A stretch of 7,142 nt of DNA from Deltaproteobacteria bacterium (GCA_030604545.1 JAUVVS010000099.1:1-7142); one strand, 5' to 3'; counted from the first letter of the stretch, positions 1 through 6,904 are shown. Numbers and translations are program-made. The notes: generated by a model from the sequence alone, not told the origin.

Positions 1-910
1 ATGGATAATCGGGACCTACATTCTTAAGGATCCACTGGCACATCTCTTTTACCATATCCTCGTCATCGACATACCCGGGAACGACCAGATTTGTTATTTC
101 AAAATGGATGCCCTGTTCATGTAGTGTTTTGAAGGTGTTTAACACCGGTTGGAGACGGCCACCATTCAATTTGCGATAAATAGCATCACTGTATGATTTC
201 AGGTTGACATTGGCGGCATCCAATACCTTACAGAGTTCCAGCAAGGGTTTTCGATTGATATAGCCGTTTGTAATCCAAAGGTTATGAATCCCTTTCTCCC
301 TGGCTAATCGGGCAGTATCTATCATATATTCATAAAAGGCAATCGCTTCGGAATAGGTATAGGCAATCGATTCAGACCCAGAGCGTTGTGCTTCTATAAT
401 AACCTCTGGCGGGAAAAGTTCATAAATGCGGACTTCATGGGGTTTTGCCTGTGATATTTCCCAGTTTTGACAATTCAAACATCGAAAATTACAGCCTGTT
501 GTTGCAATGGAAAAGGCTTTTGTGCGCGGCTTAAAATGGTAAAGTGGTTTTTTTTCAACGGGATCGATATTTACAGCGCAAGGATTTCCATAGGTAAGGC
601 TATATAAAATACCGTCAAAATTGACCTTTGAGCGACAGACGCTCCGATCGCCCGGCGCCAATATGCAACGATTGGGACAGATACCGCATACCACCTTTTT
701 ATTTGTTAATTTTTTATAACGAAACCCCTCATACGACCATTTCCCCAAACTTTTCGGCGCATCTCCCTTAAACACCTTACCACGTATATCCGCAGGGCCG
801 GAAATTACACCCTTCTTTTTCATAAAAGGCCGGCAAACCTCCGGGATCATGGCGGTGGAAAATAAAGCCGCACCACAATAAAGAAAATCACGTCTGTTTA
901 ATTTGTTCAT
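1..910 (-). CDS. amrS: AmmeMemoRadiSam system radical SAM enzyme with Tat signal (3' end cut by window)
   Basis: The frame is open for 303 codons from the ATG at 910 to the window edge, so the C-terminus is missing. The radical SAM cluster motif CX3CX2C is at C140, C144 and C147 (TGCNFRCLNC). Ahead of it lies a second cysteine set, C75-x2-C78-x3-C82-x9-C92, in the CGICPNRC context typical of the AmrS (pyruvate formate-lyase-activase-like) family. Family members are usually about 330-380 residues, so perhaps 30-80 are lost. The substrate of AmrS is unknown. The N-terminus MNKLNRRDFLYCGAALF reads as a twin-arginine signal (R6 R7 x F9 L10) with a hydrophobic stretch to about residue 23. Export of a folded, Fe-S-loaded enzyme is therefore inferred; cleavage after A20 is possible. 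A GGTGAT ribosome site sits 5 bases before the start. The gene overlaps the upstream membrane-protein gene by 23 bases, implying cotranscription and probably coupled translation. Family assignment is firm; location is a prediction. Confidence 0.93.
   Translation of the reverse strand, partial: MNKLNRRDFLYCGAALFSTAMIPEVCRPFMKKKGVISGPADIRGKVFKGDAPKSLGKWSYEGFRYKKLTNKKVVCGICPNRCILAPGDRSVCRSKVNFDGILYSLTYGNPCAVNIDPVEKKPLYHFKPRTKAFSIATTGCNFRCLNCQNWEISQAKPHEVRIYELFPPEVIIEAQRSGSESIAYTYSEAIAFYEYMIDTARLAREKGIHNLWITNGYINRKPLLELCKVLDAANVNLKSYSDAIYRKLNGGRLQPVLNTFKTLHEQGIHFEITNLVVPGYVDDEDMVKEMCQWILKNVGPDYP
842..910 (-). other. twin-arginine (Tat) signal of the radical SAM enzyme
   Basis: The first 23 residues contain NRRDFL followed by an uncharged stretch up to P23. 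This matches the Tat core pattern RRxFL. The Tat route would let the enzyme receive its iron-sulfur clusters in the cytoplasm before export. STA (18-20) is an acceptable signal peptidase site, or the segment may stay as an anchor. Confidence 0.65.
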
Positions 911-3011
911 GGGTCATCACCATTATAATTAGACTTGTCATTTTAATACATATTAATCCTACGGCAGCCCAAATGATGCCAAAATAAGGGATCAGAACCA
1001 CACTGGTAATCAAGGTACCACAGGCGGCGCCGATCAAATCAGCAGAAAAGGTGCGCGTTACTGCCGATTTGCCGCCTCCCCTCAAATAAAGGGCCACCGG
1101 AAATTGACAGCCACAGGCCAGCGAAACCACAAAGCCGAAAATTAGAAAAAAAGCGACCGGTAAACGATCCCCCCCATATTCAAGAGCAACGATCAACAAA
1201 CCCATTAGTATAATAATTAGGGTGTCAATATGAACCAGCAATCCTTTTCCACGCTCGCGCAGTCTCTCACCAAACCAGGCTCCGGGCAACAGACCTGCCA
1301 AAAAGACGGTTACGATCAAACCGATCTGTAAATAAATATAACCGAAAAAAATCTGAAAGGCAAAGATAACCATGATTTCGCTTCCCATGGTCATAAAACC
1401 GGTTGAAAAGAGAACATACTCTTCTTTGGTGATACGAATCAGATAGATCACACACAGTACAGCCAGAACGACCATAAATCCTACAGGCGATGTAGCAAAT
1501 TTTGCAAACCACTGAGAAAACATCAGCCGAATCAAATGAGGAGCGATATCAAAGTTTTTTGGTGTAAAAGGGTCTATCAGCTCGTTTAAACGCTTGATTC
1601 TTTCATTGGTCAGATTGCCGTAAAAAAACTTACTGATATAACTGGTGGAGATGCCTTTTTGTTCAAGAAGCTCAGGTATATCGGCCTTTATGGGAAGCGC
1701 CCTGCACAAAAAGAAAATTTTCTGCCCCGGCAATAAAAGAATATGGTCGAATTGCTCTGCCACCGTGTTGTAAAGGGAAGAAAGTTGTTGCCGTTGTGGT
1801 TCGGCTAGGTAGTTATCAAACCCCTGCATGGAAAAACTCAAAACCCCCTTCGAAGTGAGATGGCTTTTAGCCAGCGCAAAAAAACGGTCGGTAAAGAACC
1901 TGTTGATTTGAAAGGTCTCAGGTTCGGGCAAATTAACAATAATAGCATCGTAGATCTTATCTGAATCCGTCAGATAGGCTCTTCCATCCTGATGGATGAC
2001 GTTCAATCCTGGAATTTCTTTGATCAAACCAAATTGAAAAAGGACAGTGGTAACCTCTGGATCCAGTTCCACGTAGTCCACTCTTTCCGGCCGATACTTT
2101 TGTATTTCCGCCATCATCCCGCCTTCAGCAGAAATCAATAGAACTTTTGGCGCTTTGATCGACGGATCGATTTGGGTTAATGGATAATGGATCGCCTCTT
2201 CAGCCATAATCAAATTTTGGCTGCTGAAAATTGGGATACCACCCGTAAATAGTGTGAATTGTTCCCAGTCCTGGTGTATTTCAATCCGACCATAACGGGA
2301 TTCTCGATAGTGAACGAGTTTCCCTTCGGAGGGGACCATTGAGATGGGTTCAAAAAAAATACCCAGCAGCAGTATGATGAATGTCACTCCTGCTCCAAGG
2401 ATGACGAAAGGAGATCGCCGGGAGGCAGGGAGAAAAAGGAAAAAGGTTGCTGCTAATAATGGTATATGAGCAAGGAATATCGCTTGTAAGGGGGTGACCA
2501 GATAAACCAAAACAAAGGAAAAAAGGGCTCCACCGGCCACATCTCCTATATTATCGATTATATAGATATGGGTGCCTGGAAAATCCGGAGTTTCGTCCCT
2601 TAGCACAAACAGGCTATAAGGAAGGACAAAACCAAGTAACAGGGTATAAGGGGCAATTGTGAATAAAATATAAGATAGAGTAGGATAGAATCCAACAGAG
2701 CTGCCATGAATAAAGAAGACATCACGGAGACCCCGTATGGCCAGGATTTGCAAGGTGGGTATGGCTGCTAAAATGAGTGAGAGCCACCCGAGGCGGTTGA
2801 CCGTGGCTTTCCAAAAACGACGCGTAATCAGCCTGGCCAGAAGGGTGCCCGCTCCGCCCAGGATCAGCCAGTTGAAAAGAATTAGGGCAATGACGAATTC
2901 GTTACCCGAAAATTGGGAAAGAAATTCGCGAATAGTTAATAATTGGGTCACCACAGAGGAGATGCCTGTGGCAATGACAACCCGCGTTATGGCGCGTTCA
3001 TTTTTCCTCAT
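888..3011 (-). CDS. polytopic membrane protein with spermidine-synthase-like domain (fused MFS/spermidine synthase type)
   Basis: This 707-residue protein has about seven membrane segments (residues ~9-220), a soluble domain (~227-500) and about seven more segments (~508-700). The middle is a Rossmann-type spermidine-synthase-like fold: an altered glycine-rich loop SAEGG (294-298), the acidic end of strand 2 VELDP (E315, D317), and QDGRAYL (D342). The strand-4 position that carries catalytic Asp in true spermidine synthases reads NLPEPE (360-365), so aminopropyl transfer is doubtful. Basic loops (ARLITRRFWK, ASRRSP, GERLRERGKG, LRGGGKSAVTR) all fall on one side, which puts the soluble domain outside the cytoplasm if seven segments precede it. 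The ATG at 3011 overlaps the MEMO-AMMECR1 stop by 14 bases. An in-frame GTG at 3050, preceded by GGAAAAAAG, would add 13 basic residues and cannot be excluded. The gene sits between amrB/A and amrS, so a shared pathway is likely; the reaction is unknown. Confidence 0.85.
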   Translation of the reverse strand: MRKNERAITRVVIATGISSVVTQLLTIREFLSQFSGNEFVIALILFNWLILGGAGTLLARLITRRFWKATVNRLGWLSLILAAIPTLQILAIRGLRDVFFIHGSSVGFYPTLSYILFTIAPYTLLLGFVLPYSLFVLRDETPDFPGTHIYIIDNIGDVAGGALFSFVLVYLVTPLQAIFLAHIPLLAATFFLFLPASRRSPFVILGAGVTFIILLLGIFFEPISMVPSEGKLVHYRESRYGRIEIHQDWEQFTLFTGGIPIFSSQNLIMAEEAIHYPLTQIDPSIKAPKVLLISAEGGMMAEIQKYRPERVDYVELDPEVTTVLFQFGLIKEIPGLNVIHQDGRAYLTDSDKIYDAIIVNLPEPETFQINRFFTDRFFALAKSHLTSKGVLSFSMQGFDNYLAEPQRQQLSSLYNTVAEQFDHILLLPGQKIFFLCRALPIKADIPELLEQKGISTSYISKFFYGNLTNERIKRLNELIDPFTPKNFDIAPHLIRLMFSQWFAKFATSPVGFMVVLAVLCVIYLIRITKEEYVLFSTGFMTMGSEIMVIFAFQIFFGYIYLQIGLIVTVFLAGLLPGAWFGERLRERGKGLLVHIDTLIIILMGLLIVALEYGGDRLPVAFFLIFGFVVSLACGCQFPVALYLRGGGKSAVTRTFSADLIGAACGTLITSVVLIPYFGIIWAAVGLICIKMTSLIIMVMTHEQIKQT

Positions 3012-4512
3012 CAAAATATTGAACCTGGTAAGTCTTGACTTCCAGTGCACCTTTTTTCCATGTATTGGCCGGCAGATCCGCCTTCATGCATAGATGGGCA
3101 AGAAATTCCTCAGGCTTGGGCAATTGTTCCCATACCTGGGGTAAAAAGGTGGCGCTGGCAGATCCCTTGCGGATAATAACACCATCCACATTGACACGCA
3201 GTTTTGAGAGCAAGTCAGAACTATCCCGGTATTCAAGAAGTTTCGGCTCGGTAAGTATGCTGACCTCTATATCCACATTTTCCAGCTCTTTAGCTATAAG
3301 AGGACTGAAACGTGGATCATGAAATGCAGCATTGATCGCGTTACGTCTGACACCCTCCAAAACAGATTCATTTGCAGTCAAATTACCTATACAACCGCGT
3401 AATTGATCATTTATTTTAAGGGTGACAAATGTACCGCAACATTTATGAAAGCACCTGTCTTTCAAGACGGAAGACAAGGAATCAGATTCATGCTCGGCCA
3501 TCTTTTGGCCAAATCTTTCCATAATGGTCTTCCGGGCCAGTTTTACCAGCGCTTGCCCCTGCTTTTGGTTGAAATGCTGACTGGAATCATTGGTTTTTTT
3601 CATAGATAAATCTCCGTAAAATGCAATGGCTGCATAACCGACAACTTGTGTTTTTCCGCCTGCGGTATCACCGCTGTTGGAATAATGGAGAAGAACCGGT
3701 TGCCAACCATGCCTACGTGCCATCTCCATAACAATTAGAATTGGCATTTTGCCACATGCGCAATCACTACACTTTGACAGTTTGCTGTGTTCCAGATTTA
3801 AAATCATATTGATTGTTTTTTTATCTTTAGCTACAGCCTCCGCATAAGAAAGGTAATGGGAGAGGTCGGAACTGGCTACCACCAAAGTGTTTTGATCAAG
3901 TATGGGATCGATGGCATCTGTGATCCGAACAATATGACATGGGCCCAGGACAACGGGAACGATCTTAAACTCCTTAAGATAGCTTTGCAAAAAGGGCAGG
4001 ATCACCTCAAGTGAATGCTCGCTCATATCAGAAGCCGGGATAGTTTGAAACACATCCGATTGAAGACGTAAGATTTCATTATCCTCATGCAGCTCGATTA
4101 TACCCAGTGGGGTTTGATAGGCTTTATAATCACTGATCGATCCGTTTCTAAAACCAACCCTATGATCAGGCCCCAGTAAAACAACTTTGGAAAATTGCTT
4201 TTCCTTTAAAACCAGAGAAGCATGCGCTGCTGTCAAGCCTGAATAAATATATCCTGCATGTGGTAAGATCAGGGCCTTAAGAATCTTTCCAGATTGAAAT
4301 TGAACTTTCGTTTGCTTTGCGTGAAGGGAGAGTTGGTAAATGGTTTTTTCCAATTCAGGCTTTGAAGCTGGATAAAAGCTTCCGGCCCAAACAGGCTTCC
4401 GAATATCAGTTGCATCTGCCTGCTTAACAGAGTGGAAAAATACTAGACAGAAGGTTGTGAAAAACATGAGAAAAAGAGCCAAACAAAATTCTCTGAACCT
4501 TATGTTTCCCAT
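2998..4512 (-). CDS. secreted MEMO-AMMECR1 fusion (AmmeMemoRadiSam system proteins B + A)
   Basis: This 504-residue protein joins two families usually encoded separately. Residues ~36-305 are a MEMO-like domain: LPHAGYIYSG (H85), GPDH (H117), EHSLEVILPFL, SSDLSH (H219) and HYSNSGD, the usual metal-site scaffold of the family and distantly related to extradiol dioxygenases. Residues ~316-500 are an AMMECR1 domain with the signature LRGCIG at 371-376, preceded by GTFVTL and followed by NAINAAFHDPRF. The biochemical role of bacterial MEMO and AMMECR1 is unsettled. The N-terminus has a basic n-region, a hydrophobic stretch (~9-27) and an AxA site ADA before T35, a clear Sec signal, so the protein is predicted to be periplasmic. 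The ATG at 4512 is preferred because GGAG lies 7 bases upstream and the signal peptide then starts normally. An in-frame GTG at 4560 has no ribosome site and lies in an inverted-repeat arm. A CX2CXC cluster (C248, C251, C253) lies in the MEMO part. First gene of the operon. Confidence 0.93.
   Translation of the reverse strand: MGNIRFREFCLALFLMFFTTFCLVFFHSVKQADATDIRKPVWAGSFYPASKPELEKTIYQLSLHAKQTKVQFQSGKILKALILPHAGYIYSGLTAAHASLVLKEKQFSKVVLLGPDHRVGFRNGSISDYKAYQTPLGIIELHEDNEILRLQSDVFQTIPASDMSEHSLEVILPFLQSYLKEFKIVPVVLGPCHIVRITDAIDPILDQNTLVVASSDLSHYLSYAEAVAKDKKTINMILNLEHSKLSKCSDCACGKMPILIVMEMARRHGWQPVLLHYSNSGDTAGGKTQVVGYAAIAFYGDLSMKKTNDSSQHFNQKQGQALVKLARKTIMERFGQKMAEHESDSLSSVLKDRCFHKCCGTFVTLKINDQLRGCIGNLTANESVLEGVRRNAINAAFHDPRFSPLIAKELENVDIEVSILTEPKLLEYRDSSDLLSKLRVNVDGVIIRKGSASATFLPQVWEQLPKPEEFLAHLCMKADLPANTWKKGALEVKTYQVQYFDEEK
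4411..4512 (-). other. Sec signal peptide of the MEMO-AMMECR1 fusion
   Basis: Residues 1-34 show a short charged start (MGNIRFRE), a hydrophobic core rich in Leu and Phe, and an ADA cleavage site before TDIRKP. This is a textbook signal peptidase I layout and the main support for periplasmic location. Lipoprotein processing is unlikely because the cysteines in the core are not followed by a lipobox context. Confidence 0.75.
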
Positions 4513-4519
4513 CTCGGGA

Positions 4520-4524
4520 CTCCA
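4520..4524 (-). promoter_or_regulatory. ribosome binding site deciding the MEMO-AMMECR1 start
   Basis: TGGAG on the minus strand ends 7 bases before the ATG at 4512. The longer in-frame alternative at 4560 (GTG) lacks any such site. Confidence 0.7.
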
Positions 4525-4554
4525 GTAATATTTGTTTAAATTTAATAGGCTGGA

Positions 4555-4680
4555 GGCCACAAAGACACCAAGACACCAAAATTATAGAATAATTTACTTT
4601 ATGCCATTCATTTTTATTTTCAGTTACTTGGGATGAAATTTATATTGATATTATCTTTGTGCCTTCGTGTCTTTGTGGCT
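4555..4680. repeat. imperfect inverted-repeat element, 28-base arms
   Basis: The left arm (4555-4582) and the reverse complement of the right arm (4653-4680) agree at 23 of 28 positions; both contain CCACAAAGACAC near the outer end. The 70-base centre is AT-rich and codes for nothing. The layout resembles a small non-autonomous (MITE-like) element or a dispersed intergenic repeat. AATAG occurs on both sides (4544-4548 and 4682-4686) and could be a target duplication, but five AT-rich bases are weak evidence. If transcribed from the upstream promoter, the arms could pair in the amr leader RNA. Confidence 0.7.
4581..4586 (-). promoter_or_regulatory. candidate -10 box for the amr operon
   Basis: A perfect TATAAT reads on the minus strand just inside the left repeat arm, giving a leader of about 60 bases. 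No good -35 lies 16-18 bases upstream, so a factor-dependent promoter or chance match is possible. Confidence 0.35.
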
Positions 4681-4694
4681 GAATAGTTACAAGA

Positions 4695-4723
4695 ATTTTT
4701 TCATTTATTAACCATCCTGTCAA
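4695..4723 (-). promoter_or_regulatory. candidate promoter upstream of the inverted repeat, amr operon
   Basis: On the minus strand TTGACA (4723-4718) is followed after 17 bases by AAAAAT (4700-4695), a perfect -35 with a 4/6 -10. Transcription from here would carry the whole inverted repeat in the leader. Confidence 0.35.
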
Positions 4724-4811
4724 GCGGCATTTTGCCAATAAAACATACCGGCAAACAACAGTATAACCGTACAGGAGCAAAAAGAATCAATCGAATCCTT
4801 GACACTTTTAC

Positions 4812-4840
4812 TTTCCATGAATTACTTTTATAAATATATT
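4812..4840 (+). promoter_or_regulatory. candidate promoter for the alpha/beta hydrolase gene
   Basis: TTTCCA (4812-4817) and TATATT (4835-4840) are 17 bases apart, 4/6 and 5/6 matches to sigma-70 boxes. A TTGACA at 4799 lies nearby but has no -10 at proper spacing. Confidence 0.35.
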
Positions 4841-4892
4841 ACCTGATAAAACCCAAACTGTAAACCACAAGACATTGAAAGGAAACAGGAAA

Positions 4893-5714
4893 GTGCAAAT
4901 TCTTTTTAAATTAGCTTTATGGGCACTATTTTTCTATCTTATATATTGTTGTTTTCTTTTTCTGGTGCAGAGACAGATGATATTCCCTCGTTATCTGATC
5001 GTAACACCCTTGGGCACTGAAAATCAAATTTCCGGAATAGAGAAGATTTGGATAGATACAAGACATGGAAAAGTTGAAGCATGGTTCCTGCCACCCTCCT
5101 CAGGTCAAAATTCTGATCCTGCACCTGCAGTAATTTTTGCGCATGGAAATGCAGAATTAATCGACTTTTGGCCTCAAGAGCTCAAGAAGCTTACAAACCT
5201 TGGAATTGGTGTATTACTTGTAGAATATCCAGGTTATGGCCGATCCAAAGGCGCACCTTCACAAAAGAGTATAACCGAAACTTTTATTACAGCCTATGAT
5301 ATTCTCATCAAACGCAAAGAGGTTGACCCTTCTCGAATTATACTATTCGGTCGTTCCATTGGCGGGGGCGCTGTCTGCAGACTTGCTGCAGAGCGTCCTT
5401 CGGCGGCGCTCATTCTGATGTCAACATTCACCAGTGTGCAATCATACGCATCAAAATACCTTGTTCCAAAATTTCTAATTCGAGACCCATTCGACAATCT
5501 CTCTGTTGTAGGAGCCTATTCAGGACCGGTTCTCATAATACACGGCAAGTATGACAATATCATTCCCTATAAACATGGGGTTACTCTTTGCCGGGCAGCT
5601 AAGCATTGCAAAATGATATCCTATGACTGTGCACATAACGATTGTCCGCCAAATTGGGATACATTCTGGCAATTTGTGGAGTCATTTCTCCACGAAATCA
5701 AAATCATTAAATAA
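4893..5714 (+). CDS. membrane-anchored alpha/beta hydrolase (BEM46/ABHD-like, Hydrolase_4 type)
   Basis: This 273-residue protein has an N-terminal hydrophobic stretch (residues ~3-25) that reads as a signal anchor, since no clear cleavage site or lipobox follows. The rest is an alpha/beta hydrolase: FAHGNAE (H84, G85, N86) near the oxyanion hole, EYPGYGRS, the nucleophile elbow GRSIGG (S155), an Asp in HGKYDNIIP (D221) and a His in CAHND (H248). The triad is complete, so it is probably an active serine hydrolase. The HGNA motif and size resemble the BEM46/ABHD13/ABHD17 group, including enzymes on lipids, esters or thioesters; the substrate cannot be read. GTG at 4893 is chosen because AAAGGA ends 9 bases before it. 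The in-frame TTG at 4875 has no ribosome site and adds six residues. It is divergent from the amr operon and convergent with the porin gene, with 64 bases between stops. Confidence 0.88.
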   Translation: MQILFKLALWALFFYLIYCCFLFLVQRQMIFPRYLIVTPLGTENQISGIEKIWIDTRHGKVEAWFLPPSSGQNSDPAPAVIFAHGNAELIDFWPQELKKLTNLGIGVLLVEYPGYGRSKGAPSQKSITETFITAYDILIKRKEVDPSRIILFGRSIGGGAVCRLAAERPSAALILMSTFTSVQSYASKYLVPKFLIRDPFDNLSVVGAYSGPVLIIHGKYDNIIPYKHGVTLCRAAKHCKMISYDCAHNDCPPNWDTFWQFVESFLHEIKIIK

Positions 5715-5730
5715 AATGGTTTATCCATTT
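5714..5730 (-). terminator. weak hairpin between convergent genes, possible porin terminator
   Basis: AAATGG and CCATTT form a six-pair stem with a five-base loop, about 48 bases past the porin stop. On the minus strand it is followed by a T-rich run (TATTTAATGATTTT). The stem is AT-rich and short, so an intrinsic terminator is only possible. Confidence 0.25.
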
Positions 5731-5778
5731 GCCAGGACTATAAGATTTTGCTTTTGAAAGACACCTAAACAAATAGAC

Positions 5779-6891
5779 TTAAAAAGTGAGTGTCGCACCA
5801 ACCGTATACCGGGTGTCTTTATCGTTATCATCGTTAAACTCCTTTTTGAGATAGCCGGCATAAAAATAGAAATAGTCATCAAGATGTAAGCTGATACCAA
5901 GTATCCAACCGGTGTGACCGTCATCTTTCTCCCTGCCATCCACAGAGTCTTTCCTTTTGCCATACTCATAAATCAACATGAATTGACCAAAATTATAAGC
6001 TACCCCTAAATACCATACATCGGCACCCGTAGTTTGATTGTGTTCATATGTATTATCTCCGTTAGCCGTATTCACATCTTCTGTGCTTAAAGAAGAAAGA
6101 TTTTCGGAAAGAGAGATTAATCCCTGATCAAACTCATATTGACCAAAAATGGAAAAATTTTCTGAACCCATTTTCCAGCCAACTTTATAAGCCTCATCAT
6201 CGCCTGATTCGCCGTTATCATAATACTGTACGAACATACTTAGTGCCGCTGAAATATAAGTCAATCCAGCGCCATAGCTGTTATCATTATCACTACTATT
6301 ATCTATGGCTGTAAATAACTGTACACCAAGCCCATTTGAAGAAACGGCGGAGTCGTATCGAAGGGTGTTGGTGGAACGACCACGTCCCTTTCCGCTGGTG
6401 TCGTGCAAAGCCGATTGTATGTCAACAAAAAAGCGCGTTGCCAGCGCATCACTGTAAAAGGGGTCGAGCATTAAACCCGTCTGCATATAAGGTGTTTCGA
6501 TTGTACCGGCTCGCAGAAGTCCCCATTCCCCGTGCAGGCCGATATACTGCTCATAACTGGTAAAGATGTTCTCATCCTCACTTTCAGGGACATCAATCCT
6601 CCATTCGGTCTTGAAAACAGCCTTTAACCCGATAACCATCGTACGGACTCCGCTAATTGAAAATTGGGAAATATCCCCCGTCAAATAGGTGTTTGATTCT
6701 TCGTCATACGTAGCATCCGGGTCGGTGCTGCGCCAGAGATCTAAACAAGAGGACTCGCATTCATCCATATTATAGCTAATTCTCATTGCGCCATTTATAT
6801 CGATTTGCCAATCAGCGGCGTTCACTACAAGAGGGCTCATGAACGCGAAAAATATCAACCATCGTAATATCCTCATATTAAGATTCTTCAT
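5779..6891 (-). CDS. outer-membrane porin (Gram-negative porin, Porin_4-like)
   Basis: This 370-residue protein has a Sec signal peptide (basic MKNLNMRILR, hydrophobic core, VNA before ADWQ at 26). Alternating amphipathic strands follow, and it ends in TLTF; a terminal Phe is the classic signal for outer-membrane barrel assembly. RAGTIETPYMQTG (~117-129) and GRSTNTLRYDS (~161-171) match conserved stretches of trimeric Gram-negative porins, and the length suits a 16-strand barrel. It presumably allows passive diffusion; selectivity is unknown, though many Asp/Glu loops might favour cations. C45 and C49 in an early loop could form a disulfide. The ATG at 6891 has AAGGAG 7 bases upstream and gives a normal signal peptide. 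In frame upstream, ATG 6978 also has a good ribosome site (AGGGAG) and would add 29 residues. Transcription probably starts from the promoter at 7032-7060. Confidence 0.88.
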   Translation of the reverse strand: MKNLNMRILRWLIFFAFMSPLVVNAADWQIDINGAMRISYNMDECESSCLDLWRSTDPDATYDEESNTYLTGDISQFSISGVRTMVIGLKAVFKTEWRIDVPESEDENIFTSYEQYIGLHGEWGLLRAGTIETPYMQTGLMLDPFYSDALATRFFVDIQSALHDTSGKGRGRSTNTLRYDSAVSSNGLGVQLFTAIDNSSDNDNSYGAGLTYISAALSMFVQYYDNGESGDDEAYKVGWKMGSENFSIFGQYEFDQGLISLSENLSSLSTEDVNTANGDNTYEHNQTTGADVWYLGVAYNFGQFMLIYEYGKRKDSVDGREKDDGHTGWILGISLHLDDYFYFYAGYLKKEFNDDNDKDTRYTVGATLTF

Positions 6892-6898
6892 TAATTTT

Positions 6899-6904
6899 CT
6901 CCTT
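6899..6904 (-). promoter_or_regulatory. ribosome binding site deciding the porin start
   Basis: AAGGAG on the minus strand ends 7 bases before the ATG at 6891. It supports the start that yields a standard signal peptide over the longer forms at 6978 or 6984. Confidence 0.7.

Larger units (their letters stand above)
4513..4892. other. intergenic control region between divergent amr operon and hydrolase gene
   Basis: This 380-base AT-rich stretch has no credible gene. It contains an inverted-repeat element (4555-4680), two candidate minus-strand promoters for the amr operon, one candidate plus-strand promoter for the hydrolase, and the two ribosome sites. No riboswitch fold is recognised. Confidence 0.7.

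Noticed and set aside
888..3011. Polyamine biosynthesis gene (true spermidine synthase)
   Set aside because: The catalytic Asp region reads NLPEPE and the glycine-rich loop is degenerate; no decarboxylase gene is adjacent.
2737..3093. Plus-strand open frames opposite the membrane-protein and MEMO-AMMECR1 genes
   Set aside because: They are antisense to well-supported coding sequence, have no recognisable motifs or ribosome sites, and span the junction of two real genes.
4513..4560. Longer start (GTG 4560) for the MEMO-AMMECR1 gene
   Set aside because: It has no ribosome site, places 16 polar residues before a good signal peptide, and begins inside an inverted-repeat arm.
4544..4686. AATAG direct repeat as proof of transposition
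   Set aside because: Five AT-rich bases recur often by chance and the repeats do not abut the arms exactly on both sides.
4726..4736. GGCA-TTT-TGCC mini-hairpin as a terminator
   Set aside because: Only four base pairs, no following T run, and it does not lie just past a gene end.
4875..4892. TTG start for the hydrolase
   Set aside because: No ribosome site lies upstream of it, whereas AAAGGA is well placed for the GTG at 4893.
5721..5969. Open frame overlapping the porin 3' end on the same strand
   Set aside because: It is an out-of-frame shadow of the porin gene, with no family resemblance.
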